DNA from: Kribbella soli
GTDB taxonomy: Bacteria > Actinomycetota > Actinomycetes > Propionibacteriales > Kribbellaceae
Direction of reading: 5' to 3'
Assembly (NCBI RefSeq): GCF_004331345.1
Contig: NZ_SJJZ01000001.1
Location: forward strand, 2,356,001 to 2,420,000
DNA length: 64,000 nucleotides
Position 1 is the first letter of the stretch, and each line of letters opens with the position of its first letter. Below are positions 7,882 through 16,115 of this stretch, one piece after another. The translations under genes were made by a program, and so were the position numbers. The notes under the pieces were generated by a model. It saw only the letters and a list, made by a program, of their open reading frames with translations. It was not told the origin of the DNA and ran no database searches.

Positions 7882-8808
7882 ATGCGCGAACCGCAGCTGG
7901 TGAAGGCCGAGGGACTGCCCGACCGGGTCACGATCTACGAGGTCGGGCCCCGCGACGGGCTGCAGAACGAGTCGGCGATCGTCGACGTCGCGGTCAAGGC
8001 CGAGTTCATCCGGCGACTGCTCGACGCGGGTCTGACGACGGTCGAGACGACGAGTTTCGTGCACCCGAAATGGGTCCCGCAGCTGGCCGATGCGGCCGAG
8101 CTGCTCGAACAGCTGGAGCTGCCGGAGGCGGTCCGCGCCCCGGTCCTGGTCCCGAACGAGCGCGGCCTCGACCGTGCGCTCGCGGCCGGTGTCCGTGAGA
8201 TCGCGATCTTCGCGAGCGCGACCGAGACGTTCGCGGCGAAGAACCTCAACTCCACGCTCGACGACCAGTTCGCGATGTTCACGCCGACGATCCGGCGTGC
8301 GCTCGACGAGGGTCTGTCGGTGCGTGGATACGTGTCGATGTGTTACGGCGACCCGTGGGAGGGCGACGTACCGATCGACCAGGTGGTCAAGGTCGGCGCA
8401 CGGCTGGTCGACCTCGGATGCCACGAACTGTCGCTCGGCGACACGATCGGCGTCGCGACGCCGGGCCAGGTGACTGCTCTGATCGCCGCCTTCGGTGCGG
8501 CCGGCGTGGGTGTGGACAAGCTGGCGGTGCATTTCCACGACACCTACGGGCAGGCGCTCGCCAACACCCTCACCGCGCTGCGCGACGGCGTGACCACGGT
8601 CGACAGCTCCGCCGGCGGGCTCGGAGGCTGCCCGTACGCCGAGAGCGCGACCGGCAACCTCGCCACCGAGGACCTCCTCTGGCAACTCAACGGCCTCGGC
8701 ATCGAAACCGGCGTTGACCTGGAGAAACTCGTCACCACCAGCACCTGGATGGCCGAACAACTGGGCAAGCCCTCCGCAAGCCGAGTAGTCCAGGCCCTGG
8801 CCGGCTGA
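7882..8808 (+). CDS. Hydroxymethylglutaryl-CoA lyase family protein
   Basis: 308 residues from the ATG at 7882, with a very strong GAGGAGGAGG at 7865-7874. The TIM-barrel contains GPRDGLQNE (22-30), the metal-binding VHFHDTYGQ (about 214-222) and the HMG-CoA lyase signature GGLGGCPYA near residue 245, with the catalytic-loop Cys at 250. The 'ATGNLATED' after the signature is also diagnostic. It cleaves 3-hydroxy-3-methylglutaryl-CoA to acetyl-CoA and acetoacetate in leucine or isoprenoid-acid catabolism. No other leucine catabolism genes are adjacent. Confidence 0.9.
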   Translation: MREPQLVKAEGLPDRVTIYEVGPRDGLQNESAIVDVAVKAEFIRRLLDAGLTTVETTSFVHPKWVPQLADAAELLEQLELPEAVRAPVLVPNERGLDRALAAGVREIAIFASATETFAAKNLNSTLDDQFAMFTPTIRRALDEGLSVRGYVSMCYGDPWEGDVPIDQVVKVGARLVDLGCHELSLGDTIGVATPGQVTALIAAFGAAGVGVDKLAVHFHDTYGQALANTLTALRDGVTTVDSSAGGLGGCPYAESATGNLATEDLLWQLNGLGIETGVDLEKLVTTSTWMAEQLGKPSASRVVQALAG

Positions 8809-8840
8809 AAACTGTCGGTGGCGCCTGCCACCCTGGCTGG

Positions 8841-9674
8841 GTGAGTGCGCAGCGAGCTGAGCTCGGCGAGTTCTTGAAGGCTCGGAGGGCCCGGGTGGCG
8901 CCGGAGGATGTTGGCCTGCCGAGTGGCGGAAGGCGGCGTACGCCGGGGTTGCGGCGCGAAGAGTTGGCGCTGCTCGCCGGTGTCGGCGTGACTTGGTACA
9001 CCTGGCTCGAGCAGGGGCGGCCGATCAACGCCAGCGGGCAGGTGCTGGACGCGGTCGCGAAGACGCTGCAGTTGACGCCGGTCGAGCGCGAGCACCTGTA
9101 CCGGCTGGCCGAGGCGACGCCGGTGCGGTTGCCGACTATGTCGGGCTGCGCGAGCGAGTCCGTGTTCGACGAGATCGTGGATGCACTCGACCCGCTACCT
9201 GCGGTGATCACGAACACCCGCTTCGACATCATCCGCGCGAACCAGGCGTACCACGACCTGTTCCACGACTGGCACCAGCTGCCCTGCATCCACAAGAACC
9301 TGCTCTGGTGCATCGTCACCGAGCCCGCCGCCCGCGAGCAGTTGCTGAACTACGACACCGAGGTCCCGTATCTCGTCGGCCGCCTGCGCTCGGCGTACGG
9401 CGAACACGTCGGCGACCCGGACTGGGAGACCGACCTCGAGCGGCTGCGGTCGATCTGCCCCGAGTTCGCCCAGCTGTGGTCACGCCACGAGGTCGCCGCC
9501 TGTACGCCGCGCCTACGCCGGATCCTGAACCCGATCGCCGGCGAACTGCACCTCACCGTCACCGAGCTGGCAGTGTCGGCCCACCCCGACCTGGTCCTCT
9601 ACGTCGAGACGCCGGCCGACGACGAAACCCGAGCCAAACTCCACCTGACCCGCAGGGAAGCTACTGCTCGATAG
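8841..9674 (+). CDS. XRE-type HTH regulator with MmyB-like ligand domain
   Basis: 277 residues from the GTG at 8841. The N-terminal HTH (about 8-80) contains RRTPGLRREELALLAGVGVTWYTWLEQGR, characteristic of the actinobacterial helix-turn-helix/MmyB family. The C-terminal 170 residues form the MmyB-like PAS-fold domain (PLPAVITNTRFDIIRANQAY, then a region that in relatives binds fatty acids). Such proteins usually control a neighbouring oxidoreductase or transporter gene; here no obvious target is adjacent. It overlaps the convergent EcsC-family gene by 14 bp. Confidence 0.85.
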   Translation: MSAQRAELGEFLKARRARVAPEDVGLPSGGRRRTPGLRREELALLAGVGVTWYTWLEQGRPINASGQVLDAVAKTLQLTPVEREHLYRLAEATPVRLPTMSGCASESVFDEIVDALDPLPAVITNTRFDIIRANQAYHDLFHDWHQLPCIHKNLLWCIVTEPAAREQLLNYDTEVPYLVGRLRSAYGEHVGDPDWETDLERLRSICPEFAQLWSRHEVAACTPRLRRILNPIAGELHLTVTELAVSAHPDLVLYVETPADDETRAKLHLTRREATAR

Positions 9675-10356
9675 GCCTGCGGATGCGGCGGACCAGGCTC
9701 TTGTCCGCGAACTGACCGACGCGGTACGTCGTCCAGCCGTCGACGCCGGCGCCCACGGCACCACCGAGCAGCGGGATCCGGCGGGTGAAGGTCACCGCCA
9801 TCCGCTTACCGCTGATCCGCCCGATCAGCTCCGCGACGACTTCGCCGGAGATCTGGCGATCCAGCTCCGGGTCGAACACCGGGGCGGTAGCGATCGCCAA
9901 CGGAGACGAGACCAGGCTCGACTTCCGTAGCCGAGCCGTCACGCCGTCCTCACCGAGCAGGCAGGTGATCACCGCCGTACGGACCCGCGGATCGTCGAGG
10001 TCGTACCCGCGCAGGTGCGCGATCGCCGCGACCATCCGGCACTGGACGACCGCGAGACCGGTCAGGTTGGCCGGCAGCGCAATGGGCAGGGTGACGAGAC
10101 CGCCGATGCTGGTGACGAACCCCTGCACCCCGGCGAGCCGGATGTGCTGGTCGATCACCGCCTCGATCGCGTCCGCCACGTCGCCGTCGCACCGCTCGAG
10201 CTTGGTGTCCGCGATCCGCTCCGCGCCCGGGAACCGCTGGTATCCGTCGATCGCGATCTCGAGGATCTGGCGCAACACACCGCCCGCTGCCGTCGGGGCG
10301 AACCGCTGGGCGGCGGGCGCGAGACTACTGGCGACGAACCTGGCTACTCCGGCCAC
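9661..10356 (-). CDS. EcsC family protein
   Basis: 231 residues from a GTG at 10356 preceded by a strong GGAAGGAG five bases away; longer in-frame starts lack this site. Central features of the EcsC family are visible: a hydrophobic GFVTSIGGLVTLPIALPANLTGLAVVQCRMVAAIAHLRGYD segment (about 95-135), then VRTAVITCLLG. EcsC proteins are membrane-associated. In Bacillus the gene lies in the ecs ABC operon, but in actinobacteria it is normally alone, as here, and its role is undefined. Confidence 0.78.
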   Translation of the reverse strand: MAGVARFVASSLAPAAQRFAPTAAGGVLRQILEIAIDGYQRFPGAERIADTKLERCDGDVADAIEAVIDQHIRLAGVQGFVTSIGGLVTLPIALPANLTGLAVVQCRMVAAIAHLRGYDLDDPRVRTAVITCLLGEDGVTARLRKSSLVSSPLAIATAPVFDPELDRQISGEVVAELIGRISGKRMAVTFTRRIPLLGGAVGAGVDGWTTYRVGQFADKSLVRRIRRPIEQ

Positions 10357-10475
10357 GGTGCTCCTTCCCGCCCGGCCCCACGCGTCAGAACGCGGACGTG
10401 CTTCAACTGTACGTGGCTCCCCGGCCCCCGGCACTCGGGACAAACCCTAGGTGTGCCCTGGTGCAGGATGGTGTC

Positions 10476-11141
10476 GTGCCGATCGAACCTGACCCGTCCC
10501 AGTGGGACTTCCCGCCGGTCGGTGTGGCCGGGGCGAGTGACGTGGTCGCGGGCGGCGCGGACCTGGCGCCGGGGACGGTACTGGCGGCGTACCGGCGGGG
10601 GTTGTTTCCGATGCCGGACCACCGCGGTTCGGTGCTGTGGTGGTCGCCGGTCGACCGCGGTGTGATCGAGGTCGCCGGATACCGGCCGACCCGGTCGCTG
10701 CGGCGGGCCCGCGGGAAGTTCGAGATCCGGGTCGACACCGCGTTCGACCAGGTCATTCGCGCGTGTGCAGACCCGCGCCGCCCGGGTTCGTGGATCGACT
10801 CCGAGATCATCGCGTCGTACACCGAACTGCACCGGCTCGGCTGGGTGCACTCGGTCGAGGCATGGGACGGCGACGAGCTGGCCGGCGGGCTGTACGGCGT
10901 CGCAGTCGGTGGACTGTTCGCGGGCGAGTCGATGTTCCACCACAAGACCGACGGCTCGAAGGCGGCCGTCGCCGGCGCGATCGAGCTGCTGAGCGACGAG
11001 TACGCCGCCGACCGGGTCTTCGACATCCAGTGGGTCACCGATCATCTGGCCACGCTCGGCGCGGTCTCGATCCCGCGCGAGACCTATGTACGCCGTGTTT
11101 CGAAGGCGCTCGAGGTCCCGCTGCCGAAGGCGTTCAGCTGA
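10476..11141 (+). CDS. aat: Leucyl/phenylalanyl-tRNA-protein transferase
   Basis: 221 residues when started at the GTG at 10476, which has AGGA seven bases upstream and gives the usual 'PIEP....FPP' N-terminus; an upstream in-frame GTG at 10461 is an alternative. Family blocks are complete: GTVLAAYRRGLFPMP, VLWWSPVDRGVIE, SWIDSEIIASYTELHRLGWVHSVEAW, GLYGVAVGGLFAGESMFHHKTDGSK and FDIQWVTDHLATLG. The enzyme transfers Leu or Phe from aminoacyl-tRNA to N-terminal basic residues, marking proteins for ClpS/ClpAP-type degradation in the cytoplasm. It overlaps the convergent tetR by 8 bp. Confidence 0.95.
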   Translation: MPIEPDPSQWDFPPVGVAGASDVVAGGADLAPGTVLAAYRRGLFPMPDHRGSVLWWSPVDRGVIEVAGYRPTRSLRRARGKFEIRVDTAFDQVIRACADPRRPGSWIDSEIIASYTELHRLGWVHSVEAWDGDELAGGLYGVAVGGLFAGESMFHHKTDGSKAAVAGAIELLSDEYAADRVFDIQWVTDHLATLGAVSIPRETYVRRVSKALEVPLPKAFS

Positions 11142-11820
11142 GCCCTACGAAGGCCGCCATCTGCCGCGAGGCCGACGCGAAGAACTCGTCCGCCGGATCC
11201 ATCGTCCCGACCAGCTGACCGAACAGTTCGAAGCTGAGCATCCCGAACAACTGCGTCCAAACGATCACGGTCCGCACCAGCACCGCCGGCGGCACGTCCG
11301 GAGCCAACGCGACCAGCACCTCGGTCTGCTGAGCCAACACTCCGGACGGTGCAGGTGCCTCTGGCGGCGTCACCAGTCGCCCCGAGGCCTGGGCGCGCTG
11401 CAACAACCCCAGCAACAACAACGGCACGCGGGACGCGGGCTGCACCGTGGTCTGCGGCGCCTGGTAACCGCTGATCGGGGAGCCGTAGATCAACGCGTAC
11501 TCCTGCGGATTGGCCCGCGCCCAATCGCGCACCGCGGCATAGATCGCGATCCACTCGTCCACCGGATCGCCACCGGACGCCGCCGCCTCGGCCGCCTCGC
11601 CCAGAGCGTCGTACGCGTCGATGATGAGCGCGGTCAGCAGCTCGTCGCGGCTCGCGAAGTACCGGTACAGCGCCGACGACACCATCCCGAGCTCGCGGGA
11701 GATCGCTCGGAGCGACAGTGCCTCGGCGCCGACGGTGGCCAGCTGCTCCCGGGCAGCGGTCTTGATCTCCTCGGTCAGCTCGGCCCGGGCTCGTTCACGG
11801 GCGGTACGTCCGGCGTTCAT
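11134..11820 (-). CDS. TetR family regulator
   Basis: 228 residues from the ATG at 11820. The HTH core LSLRAISRELGMVSSALYRYFASRDELLTALI lies at about 35-70, followed by the TetR_C_13/WHG-type ligand domain with the WIAIYAAVRDWARANPQEYALIYGSPI stretch often seen in this subgroup. It is divergent from the deazaflavin-dependent oxidoreductase gene with 112 bp between them. Two perfect GAGAGC-type inverted repeats lie in that gap, so the oxidoreductase is its likely target. Confidence 0.88.
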   Translation of the reverse strand: MNAGRTARERARAELTEEIKTAAREQLATVGAEALSLRAISRELGMVSSALYRYFASRDELLTALIIDAYDALGEAAEAAASGGDPVDEWIAIYAAVRDWARANPQEYALIYGSPISGYQAPQTTVQPASRVPLLLLGLLQRAQASGRLVTPPEAPAPSGVLAQQTEVLVALAPDVPPAVLVRTVIVWTQLFGMLSFELFGQLVGTMDPADEFFASASRQMAAFVGLS

Positions 11821-11844
11821 GGAAGCCAGTGTGCCACAGAACCG

Positions 11845-11911
11845 AGAGCAGTGCTCTTGACAGTGAGCGGCGATCTGCTGTTCACTGATCACAACAGAGA
11901 GCACCGCTCTC
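11845..11911. promoter_or_regulatory. Twin TetR operators in a divergent promoter
   Basis: Two related perfect inverted repeats: AGAGCA(11845-11850)-G-TGCTCT(11852-11857) and GAGAGC(11897-11902)-ACC-GCTCTC(11906-11911). The spacing is about five helical turns. A consensus -35 TTGACA at 11857-11862 abuts the first operator and points toward the oxidoreductase gene. GAGGA at 11922-11926 is its ribosome-binding site. Confidence 0.7.
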
Positions 11912-11932
11912 GCAGAACAGTGAGGAACCACC

Positions 11933-12400
11933 GTGACCGAGTACAAGCAGACCTACGACAGCAAGCGCGTGATCACCGCCAACGAGGGCAGCATGCGGGT
12001 CTTCAACAAGATCGTCGCGCGGCTGACGAAGCTCGGTCTGAGCCTGATGGGCAGCCGGGTGCTCTCGGTCCAGGGCCGCAAGTCCGGCGAATGGCGCAGT
12101 ACGCCGGTGAACCTGCTGGTGATCGACGGTCAGCGCTACCTGGTCGCGCCGCGCGGCCACACCCAGTGGGTCAAGAACCTCCGCGCCAGCGGCGAGGGCC
12201 GGCTGCAGCTCGGCGGCAAGGTCGAGACGTTCCGCGCCGAGGAGCTCCCCGACACCGACAAGCTCCCCGCGCTCCGGCTGTACCTGAAGAAATGGGCCTG
12301 GGAGGTCGGTGCGTTCTTCGGCGGCGACGTCTCGAAGAACTCCCCCGACGAGGTCCTCCACCACATCGCCCCCGGCGTGCCAGTCTTCAAGATCAGCTAG
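11933..12400 (+). CDS. Deazaflavin (F420)-dependent nitroreductase family protein
   Basis: 155 residues from a GTG with GAGGA six bases upstream. The fold markers of the Ddn-like split-beta-barrel family are present: the Arg/Lys-rich VLSVQGRKSGEWRSTPVNLLVIDGQRYLVAPRGHTQWVKNLRASGEGRL block (about 43-92). Members use reduced coenzyme F420 to reduce quinones, nitro compounds or other xenobiotics, often at the membrane. Placement opposite a TetR gene with paired operators suggests induction by a substrate-like compound. The stop overlaps the convergent ABC exporter gene by 4 bp. Confidence 0.88.
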   Translation: MTEYKQTYDSKRVITANEGSMRVFNKIVARLTKLGLSLMGSRVLSVQGRKSGEWRSTPVNLLVIDGQRYLVAPRGHTQWVKNLRASGEGRLQLGGKVETFRAEELPDTDKLPALRLYLKKWAWEVGAFFGGDVSKNSPDEVLHHIAPGVPVFKIS

Positions 12401-14184
12401 TGATATGCGGCCGCCTGGATCCGGTACAGGTCCGCGTAGTGACCGTCGAGCGCCATCAGTTCCTCGTGCGTCCCGGTCTCGACGACGTGAGCACCGTCCA
12501 GTACGACGATCAGGTCGGCCATCCGCACCGTGGAGAACCGATGTGAGACCAGGATCGTGATCCGTCCGTCAGAACTGTCCTTCGCCGCCGCTGCGTACCG
12601 CTCGAAGAGTGCGTGCTCGGTCTCGGCGTCCAAGGCGGCGGTCGGCTCGTCGAGCACCAGCAGCAGCGGCCGGTCCCGCATGAACCCGCGGGCCAGCGCG
12701 AGCTTCTGCCACTGCCCGAAGCTGATCTCGGCTCCGTCCGGCCAGGTCGAACCGAGCTGGGTGTCCAACCCCGACTCGAGCCGCTCCAGCACATCCTCCG
12801 CACCGGCCCGTCCGACAGCAGTGGTGACAGCCGGTACGTCGTCCAGTCGCGGCAGGTCGCCGAGTCCGACGCTGTGCGCCGCGCGGAACTCGAACCGGAA
12901 GAAGTCCTGGAACGCACCCGCGATCTTCGACCGCCACGCCTCGGCCGGGATCCGGTCCAACGGCCGATCGTCCAGCAGTACCCGCCCGCTGCTCGGCTCG
13001 TACAGCTTGCAGATCAGCTTCACCAACGTGGACTTGCCCGCACCGTTCTCACCGACGACCGCGATCACCTTGCCGGCCGGCAGCGAGAGGTCGACGTCCT
13101 CCAGTGCGGGCCGCGAAGCTCCGGCGTACGAGAACGACACCTTCTCCAGGTGGATGCCGTCGACGAGCCGTTCGGGCGCAGGCTGATCCGCTGTGCTGTC
13201 GAACGACGCCGCGTAGTTCTCCAGCCAGACCAGCCGCCGCGACCCGTCCAGCCAGATCCCCCGCAGGAACCCGATCTCGCCGACCGTCGCTCCGATGTAC
13301 GCCGACAGCCGCGCACCGGCCGCCAGAATCAGCAGCACGTCACCGACCGAGCCATTCAGTCCCGAGGCGACGAACAGCACCGCGCCGACGTACGCCGCGC
13401 CGAAGATCGCCCACGCGATCCCGTGCCAGACCGCACTGGTCCAGCGGGCGGCGGCGATCGGTCCGTACCACTGCTCCCACTCGCGGCGACGTCCCGCGAC
13501 GAGGTCGGGCCCGATGCCGATGACCCGGACCTCCTTGCCGGGAGCAGGTGTGGTCGCGGTCTTGAACAGGTGATCGGCCAGCCGGCTGTGCGGGGCCTGC
13601 TGCTCCTCCACCGCACGCTCGACGCCCGGTCGCCAACTGGAACTGACGACAGTCGGCAGCGCGAAGAGCAGCAGGAAGGCGAGAGCCGGATGGATCGACA
13701 TGAGCAGAGCGACCGTCAACCCAAGCCGCAGGATCCAGCCGCAGGTGGAGAACAACGACATGTACATGTGGTCGAGCACGAAGACCTGTTTGCGCAGTAC
13801 GGACAGCCGGTCCAGGTAGTCACGGCGTTCGTGATGCTCGATTGTGGCGACCGACGCCTGCAGCCTGGCGACGTGCGCCTCCAGCATGATCGTCACGCGG
13901 TCCCGGAACCGGCGTGAGATCCGTGTCGACACCGTCCGCAGGAACCAGGTCGCGGTCACCGACAACGCCAAACCGGTTGTCGCCAGCAGCGCGGCCTGCC
14001 GATCGCCGTCCAGTACGCCGTCGGCGAGGATCTTGAGCCACAGCGCGAGCAACGCGTCCGGCACCGCCGCCAGCAGTGTCATCAGGAACGCGGCGACGAG
14101 CAGCCAGGGCTCATGCTGGTACCCGAGCTTGCACAGGCGCCACATCGCCGGCAGTGCGCGCGGCAGGTCGTCAGAGCGTGTCAT
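12397..14184 (-). CDS. ABC exporter subunit, membrane plus ATPase (second of a pair)
   Basis: 595 residues: six-helix permease (about 20-320) fused to an ATPase domain (about 345-590). Walker A is GENGAGKST, Walker B is LLVLDEPTAALD and the switch His is in ILVSHRFSTV. The signature is ISFGQWQKLALAR, not LSGGQ; this FGQWQ form is common in exporters of lantibiotic or peptide type. It overlaps the upstream exporter gene by 14 bp, so the two probably form a heterodimer. No precursor peptide or modification gene is nearby; a divergent adenosine deaminase follows the pair. The cargo is unknown. Confidence 0.88.
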   Translation of the reverse strand: MTRSDDLPRALPAMWRLCKLGYQHEPWLLVAAFLMTLLAAVPDALLALWLKILADGVLDGDRQAALLATTGLALSVTATWFLRTVSTRISRRFRDRVTIMLEAHVARLQASVATIEHHERRDYLDRLSVLRKQVFVLDHMYMSLFSTCGWILRLGLTVALLMSIHPALAFLLLFALPTVVSSSWRPGVERAVEEQQAPHSRLADHLFKTATTPAPGKEVRVIGIGPDLVAGRRREWEQWYGPIAAARWTSAVWHGIAWAIFGAAYVGAVLFVASGLNGSVGDVLLILAAGARLSAYIGATVGEIGFLRGIWLDGSRRLVWLENYAASFDSTADQPAPERLVDGIHLEKVSFSYAGASRPALEDVDLSLPAGKVIAVVGENGAGKSTLVKLICKLYEPSSGRVLLDDRPLDRIPAEAWRSKIAGAFQDFFRFEFRAAHSVGLGDLPRLDDVPAVTTAVGRAGAEDVLERLESGLDTQLGSTWPDGAEISFGQWQKLALARGFMRDRPLLLVLDEPTAALDAETEHALFERYAAAAKDSSDGRITILVSHRFSTVRMADLIVVLDGAHVVETGTHEELMALDGHYADLYRIQAAAYH

Positions 14185-15967
14185 AGCTGAGCCCTTCCTC
14201 GTCGACCTCGGCCGTGAAGCGCTGGGCCTGCAGTTCGAACATCGTCCGGTACCGCCCGCCCAGCGCCATCAGTTCGTCGTGGCCTCCGAGCTCGACGACG
14301 CGGCCGTGCTCGAGGACGCAGATCCGGTCGGCGTGCCGGACTGTGGAGAACCGGTGCGAGATAAGGATCGTGGTGACGTCGCGGGTCGCGGTCAGGATCC
14401 GGTCGAAGATCGCCGCCTCACCGCGAACATCCAGCTGGGCGGTCGGTTCGTCGAGCAGTACGAGACCCGCGCCCTGCCGGACCGCGCACAGCGCTCGAGC
14501 CAGCGCGACGCGTTGCCATTGCCCACCCGAGAGATCGGTGCCGTCGCCGTACCCCGTCGCCAAGCGGGTGTCGAGATCCGCCAGGTCGTCGGCGCCCGCG
14601 TCCACCAGTGCGGCGCGGATGTCCGCCTCGGGCGCACCGGCCGGTGCGACGTTGTCCCGCAACGGCAACTCCAGCTTGAGGAAGTCCTGGAAGACAGCGG
14701 CGACGCGCGTCCGCCAGGCGTCGACGTCGAGGTCCCGCAGGTCGTTGCCGTCGACGCGGATGGTCCCGGAATCGGGGTCGTACAGCCGGCACAGCAACTT
14801 GGCCAGCGTGGTCTTGCCCGCGCCGTTCTGACCGACGACCGCGAGCGACGACCCGGCCGGGATCGTCAGGTTCAGCCCGTCGAAGATCGGACGCTCGGAC
14901 TGTGGATAACTGAACCTCAGCCCTCGAAGCTCGATCTTGACCGCACCCCGGCCGGCCGAACCGTGCCCGGTGCTCAACGCGCCGGCCGGCGCCATCGCGG
15001 GCTCCAGCCGTTGTACGGCGGCGACCGGGGCCGCGGCGCCGTCCAACGCCCAGTTCAGCCCGCCGAACGCGATCATGCTGACCCCGATCGCGACCTGGGC
15101 GAACACCACCAGCCGGTCGAGCGGAAGCCGTCCGTCGATGGCCGCCGCCCCGAGCGCCCAGAACACGAGACCGTTGGCCACCACCACGATCAGCAGACTC
15201 CAGATCATCGGGCGTTCCCGCAGGCGCGTGGCGGCGTACTGCAGCTCGAACAGGCGCCGGCGTCGCTCGGTGAAGCGCCGTACGGTCCAGTCGGCGAGGC
15301 CGAACAGGCGCAGCTCCTTCGCCGCGTCCGGCGCGACCGCCAACTCGTACGCGTAGTTCGCGTGCCGCTGCGCTGACCGGACCTCAGCAGTGTTCCGGTC
15401 CTTCCAGACGCCACTCTCCCGGAGCAGCCAATGCGTCGCGAACCAGGCGGCGACGAGCACCAGCGGCGCCCACCAGGTGAATCCGAACAGCACCGCCGCG
15501 GACGCGATCCCCCCGACCAGCTCGACCAGACTCCCGGCGACGAAGTCGACGTTCAGGTACATCGGCGGCCCGGTCTGGCCGTGGTCGAACTCCCGGGCCA
15601 CCGTCAGATCCTCATTCAGCGCGGGATCCTCGAGATGCCCGATCCCCGGCGGCCCGACGCAGGCCTTCGCAAGCGCGTCGTTCAGGTACGCCGACACTCG
15701 ACTGCCCAGGTTGGCGCTGACGGCTTGATGCACCGGCGTCAGCACCTGCAGCAAGACGAACGTCGTACCCATCAAACCCAACGGCGCAGCCAGCGCCTCT
15801 CCATGCTGCACCGCCCCGACCAGCCACCCCATCGCAATCGCAAACACCGCCGGCAACGCGCCCCGAGCCACCAGAAGCACCCACCAAGCCGCAGCCAGCC
15901 CCCGATCCGCCCGCGGCAGCACACCAAAGAACCGCCACTCGGGCCGCTCACACAGTCGCCTCACCAT
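14171..15967 (-). CDS. ABC exporter subunit, membrane plus ATPase (first of a pair)
   Basis: 598 residues from the ATG at 15967. Membrane domain at about 20-330, ATPase at about 345-590. Walker A is GQNGAGKTT, signature LSGGQWQRVALARAL, Walker B LVLLDEPTAQLD and switch TILISHRFSTV, so this half is canonical. A GAGGGG stretch sits directly before the start; GTG at 15964 is an alternative. It is translated just before, and overlaps, the second half-transporter. Together they resemble peptide/lantibiotic-type exporters (SGGQWQ signatures), but no substrate gene is recognised. Confidence 0.88.
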   Translation of the reverse strand: MVRRLCERPEWRFFGVLPRADRGLAAAWWVLLVARGALPAVFAIAMGWLVGAVQHGEALAAPLGLMGTTFVLLQVLTPVHQAVSANLGSRVSAYLNDALAKACVGPPGIGHLEDPALNEDLTVAREFDHGQTGPPMYLNVDFVAGSLVELVGGIASAAVLFGFTWWAPLVLVAAWFATHWLLRESGVWKDRNTAEVRSAQRHANYAYELAVAPDAAKELRLFGLADWTVRRFTERRRRLFELQYAATRLRERPMIWSLLIVVVANGLVFWALGAAAIDGRLPLDRLVVFAQVAIGVSMIAFGGLNWALDGAAAPVAAVQRLEPAMAPAGALSTGHGSAGRGAVKIELRGLRFSYPQSERPIFDGLNLTIPAGSSLAVVGQNGAGKTTLAKLLCRLYDPDSGTIRVDGNDLRDLDVDAWRTRVAAVFQDFLKLELPLRDNVAPAGAPEADIRAALVDAGADDLADLDTRLATGYGDGTDLSGGQWQRVALARALCAVRQGAGLVLLDEPTAQLDVRGEAAIFDRILTATRDVTTILISHRFSTVRHADRICVLEHGRVVELGGHDELMALGGRYRTMFELQAQRFTAEVDEEGLSYDTL

Positions 15968-16033
15968 CCCCTCACGATGGCACCCCCACCACCACAAGTC
16001 TTGAACGTTTGCCGGGTACTGGGGACAACCCCC

Positions 16034-16071
16034 GGGGACTGGGAACACGCAATTGCCTGTTCCCAGTCCCC
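16034..16071. repeat. 38-bp near-perfect palindrome between divergent genes
   Basis: Arms GGGGACTGGGAACA (16034-16047) and its exact complement (16058-16071), flanking CGCAATTGCC whose middle GCAATTGC is itself a palindrome. The only unpaired position pair is C/C next to the centre. It lies in the gap between the exporter pair (start 15967) and the adenosine deaminase (start 16116). A partial copy of the arm, CTGGGGACA, precedes it at about 16019-16026. It could be a regulator-binding site, a bidirectional hairpin or a dispersed repeat. Confidence 0.75.
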
Positions 16072-16115
16072 ACCGAGGGTGCCCAGTTCGGCGAGACGGC
16101 TGCGAAGATGGCGGG

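Noticed and set aside
14901-14909. Perfect DnaA-box word TGTGGATAA inside an ABC exporter gene
   Set aside because: Lies within a conserved coding region and has no clustering; most likely chance.
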